From Notospermus geniculatus (lineage: Eukaryota; Nemertea; Pilidiophora; Heteronemertea; Lineidae): 64,000 nt of DNA. How positions within the stretch are numbered: position 1 is the first letter of the stretch; each line of letters begins with the position of its first letter. The DNA lies in contig NMRB01000071.1 of NCBI GenBank assembly GCA_002633025.1, forward strand, positions 573,116 to 637,115. Reading direction: 5' to 3'. Below, in pieces: positions 33,501 through 45,564 of this stretch. The notes under the pieces are model-generated. The model made no database searches and was not told where the DNA came from. It saw only the letters and a list, made by a program, of their open reading frames with translations. The position numbers and the translations under genes are program-made.

Positions 33501-36484
33501 TTTGCTGCTCTCTTCAACAGCATCAATCCAGAAATCAAAGATAAATTTTTCCAGGTATTGTATTGGTTTCTCAGCTGTAATCATACAACAGGTAACATAA
33601 GATGCAGAATCGTTCTTCTGATGTTAGTTCTGAAGCCTATCTCAGAAAATAAGCAGAAAAAGGTGCTTTTGGTTTGGCTTGTTCAGATGGAGAAGCCCAA
33701 AAAATTTTCAAACGAGAATCTCTGTCCATTGCTCATACACAAGCTGTTTTCTATGAGATCTTAATCAACTTTTTAATATCTTCCAGGCATATGATAACTG
33801 CCTTGCACAAGCTATTTTCATTGCATATTATGATGCATTCTCTGAGTCTCACAAGCAGTTCGACGATGAATTCAAGGCAAAGTTGCTCAACACAACTTCT
33901 CAATGGATATCAGGAGTGAGACCTCCACCGCAACTTTACAAACTGTGGAACATCAAACGGTTGACAAGAAAGTCGTCGGGACCTGGCGATGACTCGAAGA
34001 ATGTCTCGAACATGGCATCAGCTGCTGCTCTTAGCCAGGATGGGGGTGAGGATTTGGATCTTCTCAAATAATAACACATCCGCCTTTAATGTCAACATGG
34101 CGATAAAATGGACATCTCATTCCTTGTTGTCAAGTTTGATATACATGCATTTATGACATTCATTTACCAGTTATTTTCCTGCCAAGGAATGTTTTTCATA
34201 TCCTTGGAGACTGGCTCCACTTAATCATTTGAGTGTGCCAAGGAAATAGTACTTTACCCTCACTTATGTCAGTTGATATGAGGAGCCCGAGGGAAACATT
34301 TGTTGAGACACCATGTTAATTGCTTCCGATACCTTTGAACCTTGCGAGACTTGAGGTTATCATGTCCGCTTAACAAGCGGCAGGTCCCGGGTTCGAATCC
34401 CGGGCCATGTGGGATTACCCTAATCATCCCTGTGTCTTCTGTCCATCGCATATGACAGTAAGCTGTGGTGCCTTGTACCTTGTGCCTTTGCAAGGGCAAG
34501 TAAAAGACCCCATCCAAGTGAGGATGTCTTTTCTAGAGTTTCAGATTGTAAAGTTCCACTTGAACTAGACCCTGGTTGGGGTCGAAAATTCGTGAATTCT
34601 GGAGATTGACTTCTTGCTTATTATCCAAGTGAGGAACATGAGTAACGTGAGATGGCCTCTTCCATACTAATACCGGGGCCAATAATGCTATGGCTTCGGC
34701 CCTGATGGAAAAATCTATCTAATACAAATAGAAATCGCTTTCAATTTCAGTCAAAATAGATTTGGATATCGAATCCTTCGAGAAAATGGTACACAAACTG
34801 GGAGTTTCAAACTCTCGTCAGAACACAGCAGAGCAGGGAGCTAGCCGTCCAGTGGCTGTATCAGGCCCAGCAGCACTGCCATCGCAGGCTCTGCAACCAT
34901 TAAACGTATCAAGATTAGCACAGTGTGGCACACCAAGAAGATCTGGAAAAGAGGTAAATTGGTTTGATCGCTGCGAGCCCGGAGGCAATACAAAGCAAAC
35001 ACTCAGGTTGACATGTAAATTGTAATATCGTGGAAATCAGAGAAGTTGCAGTGATTTTTCACAGTCGTAGAAGGATTATTTGCTGAAATTTTTCTCCACT
35101 TTTTATCATATTACTAATCTTTTTAAGTTGTCATTATTTCTTTGCTTGCAGTCTCATCAAATTGGGCCTGGCCCAAAACTTGAGCGTGTGTTGTTCGACA
35201 CACTTGGTAGAAGTCCACTGATTGCCCACTACTTGCACCGGAGACAGCTCCAAGATAAGAACAGACCAGAGCTTAAAGTCAAGAGAACTGAAGTGGTTTC
35301 ACTTCCATATCCTTTTTGGTAGTCAATACTCTTTGGAGAGAGGTCCGTGAGTTCTACACTCAGAAGTGAGGTGACAGTAGCAAGGGATGTCACTTCAAGG
35401 TTGTTGTGGCACTCCAGCATCCCAACTGCAGGAAATCATCACCTCTCGGGTAATCGCTTCAAATTCCATACTTCGGAAATATCTCTAAAACTACATGGTT
35501 TTCTTGTCATTATATCCTTAACCGTTTCTACAGAGGAGGCTCCAACTTACCGTGATGTCATCAACAACCGAATAACCATGTCACAGACCTTGGCAAAGGA
35601 ATACCAGAGGTAGCTAACATTCAAATGAAAGAAGCGAAAAATTTCCTATCAGTGGGATATAGATGGATATCTGCTTTTGAATGTTGAAACACCAAGATAA
35701 ACATGTGCAATACTCACTTTAATGAAGTGGCAGGTGCCGGGTTCAAATCCCGGGCCATATGGGATTAATCATCCCTGGCTGTTCAGTCCGTTGCATGGGA
35801 CATGGTGGTGCCTTGTACCTTGTGCCTCTGCAAGGGCAAGTAAAAGACCCCATCCAAGTGAGGAACATCAGTAGCTTGAGATGGCCTCTTCCGTACTGAC
35901 CAGTGCCAATAAGCCCCGATGGAAAAATCTAATACATGTACAAATACTCAAGTTAATTGAATTGAAGAAGGGGGCTTCTCAATTATATGCCCTGAAGTGC
36001 ATGAATTGTGGATTGGGTCATGACTCGGCTTTCGCCATGCATTTGATGACCGTTCCTTTCATTTCAAATGAAAGTGAAATTTACTTCACTTTTCCTTTCA
36101 GAATCTGTGAAAACACCAACCAGGAGCTTCTGAGGATTGAGAGGAAGAAGATGGAAACAAACCGAGAAATCGACAACCTTAAAAAGGAGATAATGTTTAC
36201 CAGAAATCCAATTGAGCTGAAGATCATGAGTGAGAAAATCTTGGGGATAAGAGTAAGCATGATACATGTAACAGTGCACTTGACTATGGCCGGTGAAAAA
36301 AGTGTCTGTGTATGTTTCAATCAAGGAGGACTAGCTTCAGGAAAAAGCTGCGACACTTCCTAAGCTATATTAGCACTGTGTCTCAATTTGTTTTTCCCTG
36401 TTTTAGGAAAGAAGCACCCCATCTGCTCTACACTCTGGAGACATCAATATTCATGATGATTACAGCTCTCCTGAAAGTGACTGA
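30540..36484 (+). CDS. FAM227B: FAM227B-like protein (FWW-motif family)
   Basis: FAM227 proteins are poorly characterised and are expressed in ciliated and germ cells. Exons: 30540-30671 (MDPKERLAAL), 30852-30960, 31076-31222, 32782-32987, 33174-33272, 33450-33554, 33787-34045, 34751-34953, 35152-~35295, ~35536-35609, 36102-36252 and 36407-36484 (TGA). The diagnostic FWW block is present (MQDFFWWFFLDNY), followed by FDRIADSFAALFNSI and the segment before WISGVRPPP. The C-terminal exons are Lys/Glu-rich and probably coiled coil (RIERKKMETNREIDNLKKEI). The junction between exons 9 and 10 is uncertain: the best phase match uses a weak GTTTCA donor. Orthology to FAM227B rather than FAM227A rests on adjacency to GALK2, as in human. 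Introns carry a ~790-bp repeat, SINEs and poly-C. AATAAA is at 36953. Confidence 0.85.
31325..32120 (+). repeat. Long dispersed repeat (AGCTCAC..TCCGTCGTCCGT family), copy 1
   Basis: It begins AGCTCACTCGTGAGCT and continues GTCCGTCGTCCGTCGTCGTC, GGGCACGTTTTGTAACC, GATCTGAAACTTGGTA and CAAATGACCTATGACACC. The same blocks in the same order recur at 44355-44570. A short piece (32608-32665, TTTCGGTCCGATTCGATTCT) also lies in this FAM227B intron. It fills most of intron 3. No ORF is present. Confidence 0.8.
32608..32665 (+). repeat. Fragment of the same dispersed repeat
   Basis: Blocks AAGTTTCGGTCCGATTCGAT and AGCTTGGC..CAGTGGCC match the middle of copies at 31325 and 44355. It is separated from copy 1 by AGGCCT-rich DNA and a long C run (about 32490-32506). 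Confidence 0.6.
34330..34735 (+). mobile_element. tRNA-derived SINE, copy 1 (with 98-bp extra segment)
   Basis: A pol III B-box (GGTTCGAATCC) sits in a tRNA-like stem, CCCGGGTTCGAATCCCGGG. The body is shared with 35722-35935, including TGGTGCCTTGTACCTTGTGC, AAGGGCAAGTAAAAGACCCC and GAGATGGCCTCTTCC. A 98-bp segment (34525-34622) absent from copy 2 is flanked by 13-bp direct repeats, ATCCAAGTGAGGA. It ends just before FAM227B exon 8. Confidence 0.78.
35722..35935 (+). mobile_element. tRNA-derived SINE, copy 2
   Basis: B-box GGTTCAAATCC and the same body as 34330-34735, including GCAAGGGCAAGTAAAAGACC and CCCCGATGGAAAAATCTAAT at the end. It is 5'-truncated and lacks the 98-bp segment. It lies in the FAM227B intron 35610-36101. 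Confidence 0.75.
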
Positions 36485-37540
36485 TAGGTAATCGTCAAGA
36501 CCAAAGGGCAGAAAACACTGTGATGTCAAAGAGAGAAAGTAATGCAAGCAAAGAAAGATCGAGATAAAATCAAGTACATGTAGTTCAAGTTGCAAGTGGT
36601 AGCAGGTGAGCCAAGTTTCTGACCATCTGTTGATTCATGGACTTTCAGAACCTTTGAAGATTTCTAAAGCTTCCTTCTCCGCTTGTGCACTTAGCTTCTA
36701 CTTTATTATAATGTTAGTTATATGAAACACACTGGGTAATCAGTGCTGGTTGGAAAGTTACTGCTTTTGTTCTAGACATCTATCCAACCAGTGATCATGG
36801 ACTATCAGACACAAAAAAAGACATATCAACCTTGATTTGCTTGTGACTTCCTTTTATTGACCTGACAACTGTTTGTTGTCATGTCCAAGAAATGAAGGAA
36901 AACTTGTGTATATCTTACTGCATAGATCAGTACATACATGTAAAAATTGTATAATAAATTACCGTCTTCGAATAAAAGGAAGAATGTTTGCCGATTTGCT
37001 TGCCGTTATTATATCAGCCACCTTTACTGCCACCTGGAGGAGGGAGAAATCAATGTAGAGGCCTTCAATGTAATAGGAGCAGTCAGCCGCGCATATTGCT
37101 AACAGATGGCAGCACAGTCTTAGCGGACCAAATGTACAGGAAATCTATTATGATCGCTGCTCGATCGATAATGACTGGGTCCGCTAGATGCATTGAATTG
37201 GGCCCTAGTGACACCTAGTGGTCAACTCGCTGACAGCTCCTATTGACTGTCATCTGCTAGATTAAGAAAAAGTAACCCTTCAAACATAGTTCAGCCTAAT
37301 ACTCAGACTAAGGAAACGTGAATAATAACTGCTTCTTGAAATTTCCCACACCTACAACCCAGGCTGTTGTAACAGGACTCAATGGGCTGTGTTTAAAGGA
37401 CAGGTGCAGCCAATATTAGCAAGCATGTAAGTACATACGTATATGAATGCATTTTAACTACCGGTACATGGATTACAATGCATTCATCTCTGGAATGATC
37501 AGGACGTTGCCACCATACTTGTGGAGTGTTAATAAGTCTA
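36485..37540. other. Convergent 3' flanks of FAM227B and GALK2
   Basis: It contains 3' UTR sequence of both genes, the FAM227B poly(A) signal AATAAA at 36953 and otherwise no recognised feature. Confidence 0.5.
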
Positions 37541-40500
37541 CTAGTTTTCAAAAACTGCTGCCCCTCCACCAGGCTGTGTGGCAAAAAGAGCTGCATCAAC
37601 TCTCGCTGTCCTACTGGCGTCTTTGCTGTAATATTTCTCTTTAACACTGGCAATGAAATGTTCCACTTTGTCCTTTGGCACCATGGAAACAGCACAACCT
37701 CCCCAACCAGCACCAGTCAAACGGGAACCGAGGGCACCAGCTTCCCTGTAGAAGGAAACAGCAGGTCAGAGGAGGAGATGTATTTGAATGTACAGCACTT
37801 TGTACCAGTTTGAGTTCATGTACGGTAAAGGAGTGCATTGAGGGAAAAGGTTATGTTGCTGTCTCATCCGCACTGACAGCATTTCAAACTCATGTTTCTT
37901 ACGAAGAAAGTTTTAGAGTGGAGTTCTAACATATTGTTATCAACTTACTTGCATACATCCACAAGAGTGTCTAAATCAGAGCAGCTGCATTCATACATAT
38001 CTCTACAACTTGCATGACTCTCGTTCATGAGCTTCCCAAGCATGATAGTTGCATCTTCAGGTTTTGTGGCACAAATTTGCTTGAATTTCAGTACTCTATT
38101 GGCTTCGCTGTACACATGCGTGGCACGTTGGAATAACTTAAAAGACTGTACTGGAAGGAGAAATGCAGGCATAACAGGCAGTGACGTTGAAATCCACTCA
38201 GCGTCAACTAGCTTGACATTGCAGAAAGAACTCAGAAATTGCTTGATTGCCTGTGACACTTCCAAAGGCCACAACCTGAAGCCATCAATTCCCCAAAATG
38301 TGTTGGTGCTGAAAGCATGTGTAAAACCTAGGAAACCGAAGGAAATCTCAAAACATATGTGCTTACCATGTAGTGTGTTTTCACTTAGGCTAGTACCAGC
38401 AAGCTCATCAGCAGTTACACCAAGTTCTTTGCACACTTCATCTTTGGTGTATGCCTCACAGTGGAGATTCATCTTCACCACTTCCAGCATATCATCAAGC
38501 GTTACACCAAGTGCATTCTGTAGGCCACCAAGTTTCTTAAAATCTTTCCACACCAATCCTTTCTTCTTGGCAATGATCTTCAAAAGAGGTAAATTTCTGT
38601 AAGTTAAGAAACCTAAAAAGCTTCCAAGTTTAGATCTATCTGTGGCTCTCTATGTCATAACTTCTGTCTTCTGTCCTTTTACCAGACCCCAAAAATTACG
38701 AGGGGAAAATAAAACCCAGAAGAAAACCTGTTACCAGCTTGTCTAGCAGTGGTGCAAGCTCTGCCACCGTAACTACCAGTAACTCCTAACTCAAATTCAT
38801 TCTGATGGCATTAACCTTCCAACTGAGGGGCACAAGTCATGACACCACTGTGGCTTTGTAACCAAAGATGTATGCAGGAATGAAGACCCAGTGATAAGAC
38901 AGTTATGCCTACCTGTGCTGCAAGTCTGCATTCTACAACTCTGGTGTTGAAATCAGATGTTGCAGCCTTGTTGAGTTCCACACAACTGTTGCTTATGACA
39001 AACACAACACCATCGGGTAGCTCTACATCTGTAGCTTTCAAAGGGTTAAACTGTATGTACTTGGCCTGCCAAAAAATCACATACATGTACAAGCAATCAG
39101 TAATCAGTTAAATTCCTGCAAATTTCATGCAACATTTGTATTGGAAGCTGATGAATAAAATCAAAATCAGTAGGGTCAGTGCACTGGAATATCTTATGGC
39201 AACATTCATGACAAAAGCACTCAAACTATTGAAAGTATAGGCCAAAACAACTAGACACTTCTATGCAATTTGACAAGGGCATCATTCAATTCACCAGAAA
39301 CATCGTGCATTGCAATACACACAATATATATCCTATGTGGTGGAGTTTACATCATTTCTTTATTACTCACTGTTCCAGGCTGACCTAGGAATGAGATAGC
39401 TTGGTCCATTCCACCTCCTATTGTCCCTATGTACTGTTCACAATTAGCACAGACTTCTGCTATTTCAAGCTGAAAAAACACAAAGACTACAAAACAGCAT
39501 TTTGCTTAAGCTTACTCAATTTTCAATAGACCTCGGAGATGAAATTGAGTAAAGAACACTTCATTCACAATGCATGTGTCAATTAGGTTCTAAAATGTAA
39601 TCTCATGATCACTTGGAATATTAAAATGTTATCCTCAGCAATTATTTACCGGATATTATTATTTACCGGATATTATAGTGCTCCGTTCATGCATTGCATG
39701 CTCCGAAGCACTTTACATTATAAATACATATATAGGCCTAAATTGAAATTTAAAAAATGATGAAGACATTCATAAAAAAAGCTAAGTGTGCATGAAATAC
39801 TAAAATTAGGTACAAGTAAAGTTAAGAATAAAAATACATTTGACTAGAGATTATACGCAACTTTAAAAAGATAGGTCTTGAGTGCTCGTTTAAAATGTCC
39901 TATGTGATGAAGATCCCTCAGAGATGATGGAAGCGAGTTCCACAATTTTGGACCCGCCACCCTGAAGGACCTATCACCATACAGCTTTGATTTTGACCTT
40001 GGGACTGTTAAAATGAGTGAATCGGAGGATCTCAAAGACCTTGTTGGGACATAAATGTCAATCATGTCCTTGATGTAGGCCGGAGCCAGATCGTGAATGG
40101 CGCGGAAAGTATGCATGATAATTTTATAGTCAATGCGGGCCCTAACCGGGAGCCAATGCAAGTCAATCAAAGAAGAATGACCTGATGCTGACCTTATTAG
40201 AAATGTGTACCAGCAAAACCCCACTGGTTCATTAACAGCAAGAACTGTTACCTTTGTCAAATGCTTGCCATTAGCATGCAAAGTAGCAAGGCTTGAAGCA
40301 CAAACAACAGCACTTGAACTTGAAAGACCAGCACTTCTTGGAACTGTACCATCAAGGAGCAGATTCATTCCCTTCACTGATTCCATTTTGAAATGTACAA
40401 TGACACCCTTTAAGCCACATAAAAAGTAATGGTACCAGAGTGGCCTGGATTTGTCAATCTCAAAGTTGTCAACATGGCAGGTAAAATCTCTGAAAAGAAG

Positions 40501-43500
40501 AGAGGCCAATTAATGAGATAAGAGTGAAAGCTGAGCTGTTCCACAAAATATTAGTCACAAGTCAGTGAGGAGGAGATGCATAGTTCTGATAACTGTTTGG
40601 ATGATTAAATCATTTGGGATAATTCATGAACTTACTCAAATTTGTCATCAGTATTTGACAGGTGTATAACACCATTATCATTAGCCGATACTGCAATGAC
40701 AATATCTTGTTCGAGAGCCATCGGTAGAACTCCATAACCACAGTAGTCAATGTGTTCACCTGAAAAAGAACACCAGTAAATATACTGAAATAATTTCAGG
40801 TCAATCCCCTCATCTCATGTCTGGCACTGATGACTTAAACATTTGTTTCTGACCTTTGAACACTGTATCAGGTGCATGATCATGATGATTCTGCATCAAG
40901 CCTCAACTCCACTGTCCAATAAATACTCAACCAAGGCCATGAATATGAATGGGCCTGGGCCTGTTGAGAGAATTTGGTTGATATCTTCTGAATTTGCCCT
41001 TGGAGGAATTCAGTATAATTCCTCCAAGATTTGCCTGAGTGCTTATAATATATCATGATATGCCATCTAAATACCCATACCAATAAGATTCACTCTTCCT
41101 GGAGCCCGAGCGTAAAAGTCTGGAGAAGTACGATATTTCTTTTCAAAACATTCTCGGAGCTTGGAGTATCTAGATTGAATGAAAGAATGGAATAATTCAC
41201 TCAGATCATGAGATAGCTGTAAACAAATGTCGTGACATCTAGTCTCAGTAACTGGGACTCTGATGCTGCACTTTTGCTTTTACATAGCGTGAATACAGGC
41301 AATAGCCGTCAGATATCACATCGCAAAAGAAGCTATGCCTGGGCGATATGGTTACCGTAACTACGTGACATCATGACATAAAAAAGGGTGCTGCTTTGTC
41401 TTGTCATCATCATAGGCCCCAGCTCCTCATTGACATTCATGCCGCTGCCTCACCTAGGAATAGGTTTAGGCCTGCTACCGGTATACAGTGGAACCCCTCA
41501 GTCTGACCACCCCTCTTACTTGACCACCCCTCTAAACTGACCGATTTTTGTCGGTCCCAATGAAATCCTTCACATTTTCCATTAGCTAAGTCGACCACCC
41601 CTCTACCCCGACCGTGACCACCCAGATGATGGGTCCCAACCTTCATTTCAACCCCTCTAAATTGACCACGGCCACAAAAGTGTATGTATTTGAACATGGG
41701 CTCTTTTGAAATACATGTGCACATGTACATGTAGTCAGAATATGGAGATGGTCAGAATGATCTTCTGGGCCAAACACCAAAGCCAAGCTAAACCAAGCTT
41801 CCAAAGTGTAAGATTTTGTGAATTTTGTGATTTTGATTTTGTGAAGGTATTCATTTGTTATTGAGGCTGCTGGCCATAATTCACCTTTTAATCATCATAA
41901 TCAAAGTCCTTTGATCACATGAGTTAGCAACCAAAGTGCCCCCCCCCCCCATCTCAACCTGGCTAAAGCGACCACCCCTCTAAACTGACCACTTCGCTCT
42001 GGTCCCATGGGTGGTCGACTTAGAGGGGTTCCACTGTACATGTATAATGGATGGTAGGCCCCTACTACATTTTACTTTTTTAGGCCTCTGCCCTAGGCAG
42101 GCCTAGCCTACAGTTGGTTACACCATGTCATGATGTACACTGCACTGGCATGGCCTGCCCAAGCCAAGGCTATTCAGAAATATTTCGCAATTGGTCCAAT
42201 GACATGCAGTGTCAATACAGTCTTTTGCCCTCCTCTATCATGTGGAAGGCAAATTACGCATCATTCTGTTTCATGATCAAGAAATCAGTGTTTTCCCTGG
42301 GGCTGTGATATAACGTAGCGGTAGTGGTCATGGTGGTAGGCGAGGCGAAGCCCCGACGCACGCGCCGGAGGCGCGTCCACGGCGGGGGGTCTGGGGGGCC
42401 TCCCCCAGAAAATTTTGAATCCTAGCTGCCATGAGAAGCGATTTCCCGGCATCTGAGATGGAAATTGAGCACATCTTTCAAAAAGATTTTATCATCCTTT
42501 TATCTCCAGAAAACTCACGCACGACGCTCACAAGCTATTTTAATGTTGGCCTACATCACGACTGGATTATCATTTTGGTATCAAGGGAAGGTACCAGGCA
42601 GTCCCAAAGGCAGTTTGCCATCTTCAATCATCAAGGGTTAACCACTGTCTGTTGGGTATGTACACACTACACTACCTATATAGAATGTTGTGCAACACCA
42701 AAAAAACCCGATCAAAATTCATCAAATTTTCACCAAACTACACCAGTTGTTACTAAGTAGTGGCACTTTTCCAATAACTAAGATGTCCATAAATAGTTTC
42801 CAGCCAAGATTTCTGCACCTCACCCTCCAAAAGATGACTTTGTGAGGACTTTTATTCATTCCAAGCAAGGCCATGCCATACCACTAACAAATCACCGGTA
42901 GTGACACCATGTGGCCAGTGGTTTTCTCCCTTGTGATTGGCTGTCTATTTTTAAACGCGGATGTAAACATCTCCACATGTCATTTCATCAAAAGGAATGT
43001 AGTTGCCATTGCGCCACATGGTGTCACTACCGGTGATTTGTTAGTGGTATGGCATGGCCTTGCTTGGAATGAATAAAAGTCCTCACAAAGTCATCTTTTG
43101 GAGGGTGAGGTGCAGAAATCTTGGCTGGAAACTATTTATGGACATCTTAGTTATTGGAAAAGTGCCACTACTTAGTAACAACTGGTGTAGTTTGGTGAAA
43201 ATTTGATGAATTTTGATCGGGTTTTTTTGGTGTTGCACAACATTCTATATAGGTAGTGTAGTGTGTACATACCCAACAGACAGTGCGTCAATCATTCAGT
43301 TCATGGAACTGCAGTGACGATCGTCTGACTTATGGAACTTGCTGCAAGTTTGATAAGACACATGTAGGTCAACGTATAGTGAATCACTACCAACTTGAGG
43401 TGAGACAGAGTTCTCTGCTGAGTTCAGTGAGAGATTTGAAGCTTGGAGGAATTATACTGACAATTCCTCCAAGTTTGAAGCAAGGGTGGTCGGATTTTTT

Positions 43501-43686
43501 TCCGTGTCGGTGTGTTTGTAAAGCGTAGCGGCAATTAAATACCGTGTCGGAGATGACAACTGGTGTAATTTTGTGTGTCGGCCCGACGCGCATTGGCTAA
43601 TCAGGGAAAACACTGGAAATATACCTATTTTGTTCTGAAATTCGAGCGTCTGCAACTGGCATCACCGGCGGAGGTACGTCTGCCAT
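37541..43686 (-). CDS. GALK2: GALK2, N-acetylgalactosamine kinase (GHMP family)
   Basis: It phosphorylates GalNAc (and galactose at high concentration) at C1 using ATP in the cytosol. Nine exons join exactly to 460 codons plus stop: 43686-43625 ([14 protein letters not shown]), 41169-41081, 40759-40636, 40489-40252, 39469-39371, 39065-38913, 38577-38367, 38150-37949 and 37745-37541 (TAG). Human GALK2 has 458 residues. GHMP motif 1 is [15 protein letters not shown], motif 2 is [10 protein letters not shown], and motif 3 is [34 protein letters not shown] and the C-terminal [11 protein letters not shown] are also conserved. Exon 7 uses an AAG acceptor at 38578. Intron 1 (41170-43624) holds a pogo-like MITE and a perfect 273-bp-arm hairpin; intron 4 holds a LINE fragment. 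It is adjacent to FAM227B, as in human. Confidence 0.97.
39641..40205 (-). mobile_element. 3' end of an L2/CR1-like LINE, in the GALK2 intron
   Basis: On the minus strand, from 40205 to 39844, an open frame reads [46 protein letters not shown], the widely shared C-terminal tail of non-LTR reverse-transcriptase ORF2. It is followed by a 3' UTR with a TGTAAAGTGC-type element and ends in two 17-bp tandem units (39641-39674, ATTATTTACCGGATATT on the plus strand). That is the microsatellite-type tail of these LINEs. It is severely 5'-truncated and in the same orientation as GALK2. Confidence 0.85.
41486..42036. mobile_element. pogo/Tigger-like MITE with TA duplication
   Basis: Ends CAGTGGAACCCCTC and GAGGGGTTCCACTG are flanked by TA on both sides (41484-41485, 42037-42038). 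Subterminal GACCACCCCTCTAAACTGACC modules are repeated in both halves. It is 551 bp, with no transposase ORF. The assignment rests on TIR type and TA duplication. Confidence 0.8.
42330..42430. repeat. GC-rich fragment related to the hAT-like MITE interior
   Basis: The order of GCGAAGCCCCGACG, GGCGGGGGGTCTGGGGGG, CCCAGAAAATTTTGAAT and GAAGCGATTT..GGCATCTG parallels the interior of the element at 18017-18328. Terminal inverted repeats are not present. Confidence 0.5.
42643..43285. repeat. Long inverted repeat, 273-bp arms with no mismatch seen, 97-bp spacer
   Basis: The left arm 42643-42915 and right arm 43013-43285 are equal in length and, as far as I could compare base by base, exact reverse complements (outer end CACTGTCTGTTGGGTATGTA). 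The spacer 42916-43012 is unique and TTTAAA-containing. It lies in GALK2 intron 1. Neither arm encodes anything recognised. A transcript would fold into a long hairpin. Confidence 0.92.
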
Positions 43687-43811
43687 TTTGACCAAGATCA
43701 ATGTCATGTGACGTGGCGTACTTCGTGACAGTCTCCTATGCAGAGGTCAGACGGGTTCACCTCGCTCGCCCATACAGACCGTGGCGTTTCAGTCAAGGCC
43801 CAACACAAGTA

Positions 43812-44137
43812 GCGTGTTCGTTTACTTGCCTGGGCCTCACCTGGGTGAGACCCATCTGCGTTCTTTTTCGTGTGACGTCATGATCTGGGGTCTGTCGGGC
43901 CTGCCCGAAGTAATCACCTCGCCGAGGTGATTAGTTGGGGAAGTATCCCAGAATGCGTTTCAACACAATGGCGTCGAACGTGCCGAATCCACCATTTTTA
44001 CCCAAACTGGATATAAATAATGGTTAGCATGCAACTATAGATGCAGATANGCGTTCGTGAATAAGGCTTTATTGAGCATGCGCGACGGTCGCTGAGAAAT
44101 TTACTCCGGGGAGGCCCAGGCAAGTAAACGAACACGC
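43812..44137. mobile_element. MITE near the GALK2 start, TA duplication
   Basis: Terminal repeats GCGTGTTCGTTTACTTGCCT and its reverse complement, continuing through GGGCCTC, are flanked by TA (43810-43811, 44138-44139). It lies about 125 bp upstream of the GALK2 start codon. It has one undetermined base at 44050. Superfamily is not assigned (TA suggests mariner-type). Confidence 0.78.
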
Positions 44138-44354
44138 TAAAGTTGTGTCGCTAATGACTTCCAGATTTCAACCACTTGTCACTCTCAGAAGAATGTAGAA
44201 CACATGTGATTCCTGATCAAGTTGCAGGAGTAGATAGTTTATATTAGCTGACAGCCGCACACGCGAAGTAGGCCTACCTGTAGTCGGCCTACATTACAAC
44301 CATACACACAGATTTGGTGGCTATTGTGGGTTTTGCACAACTGATGAAATACAG

Positions 44355-44570
44355 CATTTTAAGCTCACCTGGGGTGAGCTCTTGTCGTGGGTCTGCGTCC
44401 GTCGTCGTCGTCCATTAGCAGGGCACGTTTCGTAACCAATAGCTATTGATCTGAAGCTTGGTATATAATATACCCCTAGGTCAGATGACCTATGACACCA
44501 AGTTTCGTTCCGATTCGACTCGTAGCTTGGCCATCAGGTGGCGGAAACCAAAAACACAAAAAGTGCAATA
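44355..44570 (+). repeat. Long dispersed repeat, copy 2
   Basis: AGCTCACCTGGGGTGAGCTC, GTCCGTCGTCGTCGTCCATT, GCAGGGCACGTTTCGTAACC and GACCTATGACACCAAGTTTC match copy 1 at 31325. It is shorter at the 3' end. Confidence 0.8.
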
Positions 44571-45564
44571 ACTTCTATACAAAACGCATTAATATGAGAC
44601 AAATTCATGGTCAGGCCTTGGCCCACAGACCTGAAGTGAATCAAACTTAAAGGGCTACACAATATTATCACTGCTAAGACAGGTTTAATGCTATAAAAGT
44701 AGGCTAGGCCTAGTTCAGCTTGTGTGACTCAATTAGAAAAGAACATTAACCATTTTAGCCTCTGATATGATAGGAATCGTCCTTAGTTCCAATTTCAAAA
44801 TCTGTTCGAAACAACGACCAAAATGTCAAAAACATTTTTTTTTAATTTTAAAGGGTATGGTAATGGATACCTGTGTGCTTGAGTTTGGGGATATGGCCCT
44901 CATCATGGACGTTTCAGATCAAAGGGTTAAATTGCAAAACACGAGCTACATGTACAAAGACAATGACCTTGAAGGAATAGGGCAACAATGACACCGTTTA
45001 TGTGATGATAAAACAGTTAAGTGGTCTGTTATAAATAAGTGGGTAGAAATGGAAACTGACTCTTCTGACACATGTGGTACCTATCTGGACCTGTCAACTG
45101 GAATTGCAGGACCATCGATCATCTCTGGGCTAAGACTGAACTGCCACAGTCTGCATAGACTAGTACCTGGTCCTACCGATGGTGTCGCTTTTGAATTTGC
45201 TGAATGGTAGGACCAGTCGTGGCCGCCATACTTGCCTGAATCCCGGCAAGTAATTAATTATTCATGCACTGAACCTGTTAACCAATGGGAAGGCGTACAT
45301 CGTGGAGCACGTGTGTTTGCAGTTTATTGTAAACATCATCCGTGTCCTCGCTTCAACCGTCATTTGGAAGAATTGACGTTCAACCAGGAGGTTTTATCTT
45401 GTACAATCTGAATGGATATTATAATCGAAACACACGTGGATGAACGGATGATGCAGGTAAGTTTTTAAGGCCCGAACAATCCCAAATTTACAAATTTAAC
45501 CGACGGTATTCCTCTGTACATTTTTGTACAGAGTGATGCATGGGGAAAACTGACTCGATCAAAC

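Noticed and set aside
34370-34415. Possible tRNA gene (B-box with CCCGGGTTCGAATCCCGGG)
   Set aside because: The cloverleaf is incomplete and the sequence continues into a SINE body repeated at 35722.
39844-40509. Single 221-residue gene on the minus strand
   Set aside because: It is a chimera of a GALK2 exon, its splice donor and a LINE tail, not one gene.
42431-42760. 109-codon plus-strand frame
   Set aside because: Runs from a MITE-like fragment into one arm of the long hairpin; no protein family recognised.
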